From: RGIG3528 sp964653855
Lineage (GTDB): Bacteria > Bacillota > Clostridia > Lachnospirales > Lachnospiraceae
Direction of reading: 5' to 3'
DNA: 26,685 nucleotides
Assembly (NCBI GenBank): GCA_964653855.1
Contig: CAZZFV010000029.1
Location: 1 to 26,685 of the forward strand
Below the pieces are notes generated by a model. The model saw only the letters and a program-made list of their open reading frames with translations. It made no database searches and was not told where the DNA came from. A program made the position numbers and the translations under genes. Positions 22,302 through 26,685 of the stretch are shown here, in pieces; positions within the stretch are counted from its first letter, which is position 1, and every line of letters starts with the position of its first letter.

Positions 22302-24785
22302 ATGGATAACAATAACGATGAATTAAAATTTGATCAGGTGAAGGAAGTCGACTTAAAAAAGACGATGGAAACGTCATATGTCAACTATGCGATGTCCGTT
22401 ATAGTCGCACGTGCGCTTCCGGATGCCAGAGACGGACTTAAGCCCGTACAGCGAAGAATACTTCATGCCATGAACGAACTCGGAAACGATCCCGACAAGC
22501 CGCACAGAAAATGCGCGCGTATTGTCGGTGATACAATGGGTAAATACCATCCTCACGGAGATTCGTCGATTTACGGAGCACTCGTTTATCTGGCTCAAAG
22601 CTGGTCAACGCGCTATCCTTTGATTGACGGTCACGGAAATTTCGGTTCCGTTGACGGCGACGATCCGGCCGCAATGCGTTATACGGAAGCAAGACTTTCA
22701 AAAATTTCCGTTCAAATGCTTTCCGACATGGAAAAGAAAACGGTTGATTTTGTTCCGAACTTTGATGAAACGGAATCCGAGCCGCTCGTTCTTCCCGCAA
22801 GATATCCGAATCTTCTTGTAAACGGTGCAACAGGTATTGCGGTCGGTATGGCAACAAACATCCCGCCTCACAACATGAGGGAATCGATTGACGCCGTAAT
22901 CAAGCTTATCGACGATAAGGTAAACAATGTCACGACAACAATCGATGACATTATGGAAATAATAAAGGGACCCGATTTTCCTACGGGCGCATGCATTCTC
23001 GGCACAAAGGGAATTTCCGACGCTTACAGAACCGGCCGAGGCAAAATAAGAGTGAGAGCCGTTACAAACATCGAGCCCATGGCAAACGGCAAAAACAGAA
23101 TCGTTGTTACGGAAATCCCTTATCTTGTAAACAAGGCAAGGCTTGTCGAAAACATAGGTCAGCTCTCGAAAGAAAAAAAGATAGACGGAATTACCGAAAT
23201 ACGCGACGAATCAAGCCGTGAAGGCATGAGAATTTGCGTTGAGCTTCGCCGTGACGTAAATCCGAATATCGTTTTGAATCAGCTTTTTAAGCATACACAG
23301 CTTCAGGATACGTTCGGCGTAATTATGCTTGCGCTTGTGAACAATGAGCCGAAGGTGTTAAATCTTCTCGAGCTTTTGAATGTTTACCTAAAGCACCAGG
23401 AAGATGTTGTCACACGCCGTACGCAGTTTGATTTGCAAAAAGCGGAAGAACGCGCTCATATCGTTAAAGGCTTACTTATCGCTCTCGACAATATCGAAGA
23501 AGTGATACGTATAATCAGAGGCTCAAAGAGCGTTGCTATCGCAAAAGAAGAATTGCAAACAAGATTTTCGCTTACGGAAGTTCAGGCGCAGGCAATCGTT
23601 GACATGCGTCTTCGTGCTCTCACGGGACTCGAACGCGAAAAGCTTGAGGCGGAATATGCGGATCTCTTAAAGAAAATCGATGAATTTAAGGCAATTCTCG
23701 GTGACGAAAAGCTTCTCTTGAATGTAATAAAGACGGAAATCAATGAAATCAAGGATAAGTTCGGCGACGACAGACGCACAAAGATAGAAATGAATGTCGA
23801 TGAGTTTGTTGACGAAGACCTTATTCCTAACGAAAACGAAGTCATCACAAAGAGCAATTTGGGATACATAAAGCGTATGGGACCCGAAAATTTCCAGAGT
23901 CAGAACAGAGGCGGCAAGGGAATCAAGGGAATGCAAACAATCGATAACGACTTTGTCGAAACGATGTTTACGTGCACCACGCATCAGACGATTTTGTTCT
24001 TTACAAACAAAGGACGTGTTTATAAGAAAAAGGCATACGAAATACCCGAATCCGGCCGTACATCAAGGGGAACCGCCATGGTTAACCTGATGCAGCTCAT
24101 GCCGGAAGAAAAAATCGTTGCAATGCTCCCGATTTCGACGATAGACGACGAAAATCACATTATAATCGTCACAAAGAAGGGCGTAATCAAGCGTACATGT
24201 CTTTCGGAATACAGTAATATTCTTAAGAAAGGCATTCGTGCCGTGAGCCTCCGCGAAGATGATGACATTGTCGACGTTAAGCTTTCGTATGGCACAAACG
24301 ACGTTATTCTTGTGTCAAAGAACGGCATGTGCACACGCTTCAGCGAGGAAGAAATACGTGTAAGCGGCAGATCTTCTATGGGTGTTACCGCAATGAATCT
24401 TGCGGATGACGACGAAATATTGTCGATGAACCTTGATTCGGACGGAGAATATCTTCTTATCGCATCCGAAAAAGGATACGGAAAGCTTACTCCCGTCACG
24501 GAATTTGAACGCCACCACCGCGGCGGTAAGGGTGTCAAGTGTTACAAGGTTGTCGAAAAAACAGGAAATGTTGTCGGCATAAAGGCAGTTTCGCTTGACG
24601 AAGAGCTTCTTATTATCACAAACGACGGTGTCATGATCAGAATTCGCATAAGCGACATTTCGGTATACGGACGCAATACGTCGGGCGTAAAGCTCATAAG
24701 CTTTAAGAACGAAAATACTTATGTTTCGAGCATTTCGACGGTTATGCCGGAAGAAGACGAACCCGAAGAAACACATGAAGAATAA
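22302..24785 (+). CDS. gyrA: DNA gyrase subunit A
   Basis: The 827-residue DNA breakage-reunion subunit has the catalytic Tyr127 in AAMRYTEARLS (E. coli Tyr122). The quinolone region reads HPHGDSSIYGALVYLAQ: Ser88 matches E. coli Ser83, but Gly92 (codon GGA at 22575-22577) replaces the acidic residue at E. coli Asp87. The C-terminal beta-pinwheel has the GyrA-box QNRGGKG, confirming gyrase rather than topoisomerase IV, and several GyrA-box-like blades such as RTSRGTA and RHHRGGKG. The tail is acidic (EEDEPEETHEE). It is co-transcribed with gyrB. Confidence 0.98.
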   Translation: MDNNNDELKFDQVKEVDLKKTMETSYVNYAMSVIVARALPDARDGLKPVQRRILHAMNELGNDPDKPHRKCARIVGDTMGKYHPHGDSSIYGALVYLAQSWSTRYPLIDGHGNFGSVDGDDPAAMRYTEARLSKISVQMLSDMEKKTVDFVPNFDETESEPLVLPARYPNLLVNGATGIAVGMATNIPPHNMRESIDAVIKLIDDKVNNVTTTIDDIMEIIKGPDFPTGACILGTKGISDAYRTGRGKIRVRAVTNIEPMANGKNRIVVTEIPYLVNKARLVENIGQLSKEKKIDGITEIRDESSREGMRICVELRRDVNPNIVLNQLFKHTQLQDTFGVIMLALVNNEPKVLNLLELLNVYLKHQEDVVTRRTQFDLQKAEERAHIVKGLLIALDNIEEVIRIIRGSKSVAIAKEELQTRFSLTEVQAQAIVDMRLRALTGLEREKLEAEYADLLKKIDEFKAILGDEKLLLNVIKTEINEIKDKFGDDRRTKIEMNVDEFVDEDLIPNENEVITKSNLGYIKRMGPENFQSQNRGGKGIKGMQTIDNDFVETMFTCTTHQTILFFTNKGRVYKKKAYEIPESGRTSRGTAMVNLMQLMPEEKIVAMLPISTIDDENHIIIVTKKGVIKRTCLSEYSNILKKGIRAVSLREDDDIVDVKLSYGTNDVILVSKNGMCTRFSEEEIRVSGRSSMGVTAMNLADDDEILSMNLDSDGEYLLIASEKGYGKLTPVTEFERHHRGGKGVKCYKVVEKTGNVVGIKAVSLDEELLIITNDGVMIRIRISDISVYGRNTSGVKLISFKNENTYVSSISTVMPEEDEPEETHEE

Positions 24786-24805
24786 GTGAATCGCTTGGAG
24801 AATAT

Positions 24806-25648
24806 ATGCGTGAAATTCATACGGATCAAATAATTTCAAATATAAAAGAAATGTGTATAAGTGCAAATCTTGAGTTGGCAGATGATGTCAGCTCAAGAAT
24901 TTTATTTGCGGAAAAAGAGGAAAGAGCCGAATTACCAAAAAAAATTCTGGGTGACCTAATTAAAAACATGGAAATCGCCAAATCTGAAAACATTCCCATC
25001 TGTCAGGATACGGGAATGGCGGTTGTTTTTTTGGAAGTCGGTCAGGATGTTCATATTGTGGGGCAAAATCTCACGGATGCCGTAAACGAAGGCGTAAGGC
25101 AGGGATATACGGAAGGTTTTTTAAGAAAATCCGTTGTGAAAGACCCCTTAATCCGTGAAAACACCCGTGACAATACACCTGCCGTAATTCATACGGAAAT
25201 TGTGCCGGGTGAAAACATAAAAATCACGCTTGCACCAAAAGGCTTCGGAAGCGAAAATATGTCACGCGTGTGTATGCTTAAGCCCGCAGACGGCATGGAG
25301 GGCGTAAGAAATGCGGTACTTGACACTGTTCGCCTTGCGGGACCGAACTCCTGTCCGCCTGTAGTTGTGGGTGTGGGAATAGGCGGAACTTTCGAAAAAT
25401 GCGCATTGCTCGCAAAAAAGGCGCTTACACGCACTCTCGGAACACACTCTCCTTATCCTCATATAGAAAAGCTTGAAACGGAGCTTCTTGACGAAATAAA
25501 TGCCTTAAATATCGGCCCCGGCGGTTTAAAAGGAAAAACAACCGCGCTCGGAATAAATATTGAGGTTTATCCGACGCATATTGCGGGACTTCCGGTTGCG
25601 ATAAATATGTGCTGCCATGTAAACAGGCATGTTGCGAGGATAATATAA
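24806..25648 (+). CDS. Class I fumarate hydratase, alpha subunit
   Basis: The 280-residue protein is the N-terminal half of a class I [4Fe-4S] fumarase or related hydro-lyase (the TtdA/FumA-alpha family). It interconverts fumarate and malate with the beta subunit encoded next. Conserved cysteines that could bind the cluster are Cys66 (PICQDTGM), Cys183 (GPNSCPPVVVGVGIGG) and the Cys269-Cys270 pair (NMCCHVNRH). GGTFEKCALLAKKAL is also characteristic. Tartrate or mesaconate-type substrates cannot be excluded. GGAG precedes the ATG. It lies 20 bases after gyrA and may be read through from it. Confidence 0.92.
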   Translation: MREIHTDQIISNIKEMCISANLELADDVSSRILFAEKEERAELPKKILGDLIKNMEIAKSENIPICQDTGMAVVFLEVGQDVHIVGQNLTDAVNEGVRQGYTEGFLRKSVVKDPLIRENTRDNTPAVIHTEIVPGENIKITLAPKGFGSENMSRVCMLKPADGMEGVRNAVLDTVRLAGPNSCPPVVVGVGIGGTFEKCALLAKKALTRTLGTHSPYPHIEKLETELLDEINALNIGPGGLKGKTTALGINIEVYPTHIAGLPVAINMCCHVNRHVARII

Positions 25649-26175
25649 TGGTTATTAAAAATATCACTCTTCCGATTACAAAAGAAACGGCGTCAAGTCT
25701 TACCGCCGGAGATTATGTGTATCTTACGGGCACAATATATTCCGCACGTGATGCGGCGCACAAACGAATGGCGGAAGCACTTTCAAAAAATGAACCTCTT
25801 CCGTTTGATATAAAAGACGGGACGATTTATTATATGGGACCTTCACCCGCAAGAGAGGGCCGGGTTATAGGATCGGCGGGACCCACCACATCCACGAGAA
25901 TGGATAAGTATACGCCGGAACTTTTAAGTCTTGGACTTACCGGAATGATAGGAAAAGGAAAAAGGTCTGACGCCGTAAAGGACGCTATTAAGAAAAACCA
26001 CGCGGTATATTTTGCGGCTGTCGGCGGTGCGGGTGCTCTTCTTTCAAAATGTATAAAGGAAGCCGAAGTCATCGCTTATCCCGATCTCGGGACGGAAGCC
26101 GTAATGCGGTTAAAGGTGGAAGATTTTCCCGCGGTTGTTGTTATCGACGATAAGGGAAACGACTTATATGAATAG
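25648..26175 (+). CDS. Class I fumarate hydratase, beta subunit
   Basis: The 175-residue protein corresponds to the C-terminal half of class I fumarases (TtdB/FumA-beta family). It contains YLTGTIYSARDAAHKRM, YMGPSPARE, GSAGPTTSTRMD, MIGKGKRSD and AVYFAAVGGAGALL, segments that form the substrate pocket. The ATG at 25648 overlaps the alpha stop codon by one base (TAATG) and has GAGG eight bases upstream, so I prefer it to an ATG at 25609, which would add 13 unrelated residues. Stoichiometric coupled translation with the alpha subunit is likely. Confidence 0.93.
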   Translation: MVIKNITLPITKETASSLTAGDYVYLTGTIYSARDAAHKRMAEALSKNEPLPFDIKDGTIYYMGPSPAREGRVIGSAGPTTSTRMDKYTPELLSLGLTGMIGKGKRSDAVKDAIKKNHAVYFAAVGGAGALLSKCIKEAEVIAYPDLGTEAVMRLKVEDFPAVVVIDDKGNDLYE

Positions 26176-26181
26176 GTTTTG

Positions 26182-26250
26182 GATGTGTATAATTCATAAT
26201 TTGTGATATGTGTATTCCGTAATTTGTGATGTGTTTAGTGCGGAATTCGT
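26182..26250. repeat. 23-bp degenerate tandem repeat after the fumarase genes
   Basis: Three consecutive 23-base units (26182-26204, 26205-26227, 26228-26250) each start GAT with a GTGT motif and end AATTTGT or AATTCGT. The array begins six bases after the beta-subunit stop codon. No terminator is visible between that gene and the tRNA promoter. Confidence 0.7.
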
Positions 26251-26269
26251 AAATAAAACAATTTATAGA

Positions 26270-26298
26270 TTGACAACTCCCGCTTTATTTGGTAAACT
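26270..26298 (+). promoter_or_regulatory. Promoter for tRNA-Ser
   Basis: TTGACA (26270-26275), a 17-base spacer and TAAACT (26293-26298) lie about 60 bases before the tRNA. A small hairpin, TGCGC and GCGCA (26305-26321), lies at the predicted start of the leader. Confidence 0.75.
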
Positions 26299-26360
26299 AA
26301 CCATTGCGCGATTTGAGCGCACGAAAAACATAATACCTTTGGTAGCGTTTTCGTACTTTT

Positions 26361-26448
26361 GGAGAAATACTCAAGAGGCCGAAGAGGCGCCCCTGCTAAG
26401 GGTGTAGGTCGGGCAACCGGCGCGAGGGTTCAAATCCCTCTTTCTCCG
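26361..26448 (+). tRNA. tRNA-Ser (anticodon GCU)
   Basis: The 88-base gene folds as a class II tRNA. The acceptor GGAGAAA (26361-26367) pairs with TTTCTCC (26441-26447). There is a short D stem, an anticodon stem CGCCC/GGGTG and the loop CTGCTAA with anticodon GCT at 26395-26397. A long variable arm follows, and a T arm GAGGG/CCCTC with loop TTCAAAT. The discriminator is G. The 3' CCA is not encoded, so it must be added by a nucleotidyltransferase. It decodes AGC/AGU serine codons. Confidence 0.96.
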
Positions 26449-26457
26449 GAACACTAA

Positions 26458-26495
26458 AGCCAACGTAGATTAATCTTTACGTTGGCTCTTTTATT
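26458..26495 (+). terminator. Intrinsic terminator of tRNA-Ser
   Basis: AGCCAACGTA (26458-26467) pairs perfectly with TACGTTGGCT (26478-26487), then CTTTTATTT follows. It starts ten bases after the tRNA end. Confidence 0.9.
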
Positions 26496-26551
26496 TATTG
26501 TACATACAGTTCAAATAATTAAAAAAATTTTAAAAACTTTAAAATTGGGTA

Positions 26552-26580
26552 TTGACAAAAGATTTATTTGGGATTAAAAT
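26552..26580 (+). promoter_or_regulatory. Strong promoter P1, probable rRNA operon promoter
   Basis: A perfect TTGACA (26552-26557), a 17-base spacer and TAAAAT (26575-26580) are preceded by an A/T-tract region resembling an UP element. A GC-rich stretch (AGCGCCCGC) follows, as in stringently controlled stable-RNA promoters. No gene begins in the remaining window. Confidence 0.75.
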
Positions 26581-26651
26581 AGCGCCCGCAACCGAGAAAA
26601 GCTTTATAAGTAAGGCTTAAAAAACTTTTTAAAAAAACTTAAAAAAAGTTG

Positions 26652-26680
26652 TTGACAAAGTTTTAAATCGGTGGTATCTT
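26652..26680 (+). promoter_or_regulatory. Strong promoter P2, probable rRNA operon promoter
   Basis: TTGACA (26652-26657), a 17-base spacer and TATCTT (26675-26680) lie exactly 100 bases after P1. Phased A-tracts immediately upstream look like an UP element. Tandem promoters after gyrA suggest an rrn operon beyond the window edge, as at rrnO in Bacillus. Confidence 0.7.
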
Positions 26681-26685
26681 AACAA

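Noticed and set aside
26210..26407. 65-codon plus-strand frame running into the tRNA
   Set aside because: It overlaps the tRNA promoter and half of tRNA-Ser and has no family features.

Overview
This window is a chromosomal replication-origin region from a low-to-moderate GC Firmicute, most likely a clostridial bacterium of the Lachnospiraceae type. The evidence is the canonical gene order rpmH-rnpA-yidD-yidC-jag-mnmE-mnmG-rsmG on one side and dnaA-dnaN-yaaA-recF-gyrB-gyrA on the other. The ParB site has the consensus TGTTTCACGTGAAACA, DnaA boxes are TTATCCACA, and there is a DUF3881-like protein, a family I associate with Lachnospiraceae. A run of exactly 100 N bases flanked by an identical 55-mer shows that this is a scaffolded draft or metagenome assembly.

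Layout. Positions 1-1472 hold a plus-strand, lipid-anchored trigger-factor-like foldase. From about 1616 to 15843 every gene is on the minus strand. From dnaA (16192) to the end everything is on the plus strand. Transcription therefore diverges from the origin, and apart from the foldase every gene is co-directional with replication. The left arm, read away from oriC, is: rpmH, rnpA, yidD, yidC, jag, mnmE, mnmG, rsmG; then a parS site inside a 31-bp hairpin; a cytoplasmic DegS-like histidine kinase and a NarL/LuxR-type response regulator; a second parS; parA, parB; an HD-GYP protein; the assembly gap; DUF3881, a TSCPD-domain protein and a flavin reductase. The right arm is: dnaA, a 420-bp oriC spacer with two perfect DnaA boxes and a DnaA-trio tract, dnaN, yaaA, recF, gyrB, gyrA, the two subunits of a class I fumarate hydratase, tRNA-Ser(GCU), and two strong tandem promoters that probably start an rRNA operon just outside the window.

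Functionally the window combines initiation and replication (DnaA, DnaN, RecF, gyrase), origin segregation (ParABS), ribosome and tRNA maturation (L34, RNase P protein, RsmG, MnmE/MnmG, YaaA) and membrane protein insertion (YidC, YidD, KhpB/Jag).

The most interesting points are these. (1) At least seven intergenic spacers contain short tandem repeats of different units (10, 13, 16, 17, 23, 28 and 42 bp). Three of them duplicate the end of the upstream gene including its stop codon. (2) A two-component system lies between two parS sites, each carrying an additional half-site, and one of them nested in a terminator-like hairpin. (3) Both quinolone-pocket acidic residues are absent: GyrA has Gly at the E. 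coli Asp87 position and GyrB has Asn at the Asp426 position. (4) DnaA deviates from two usually conserved family motifs. I see no phage, IS element, CRISPR array or evident novel defence system.
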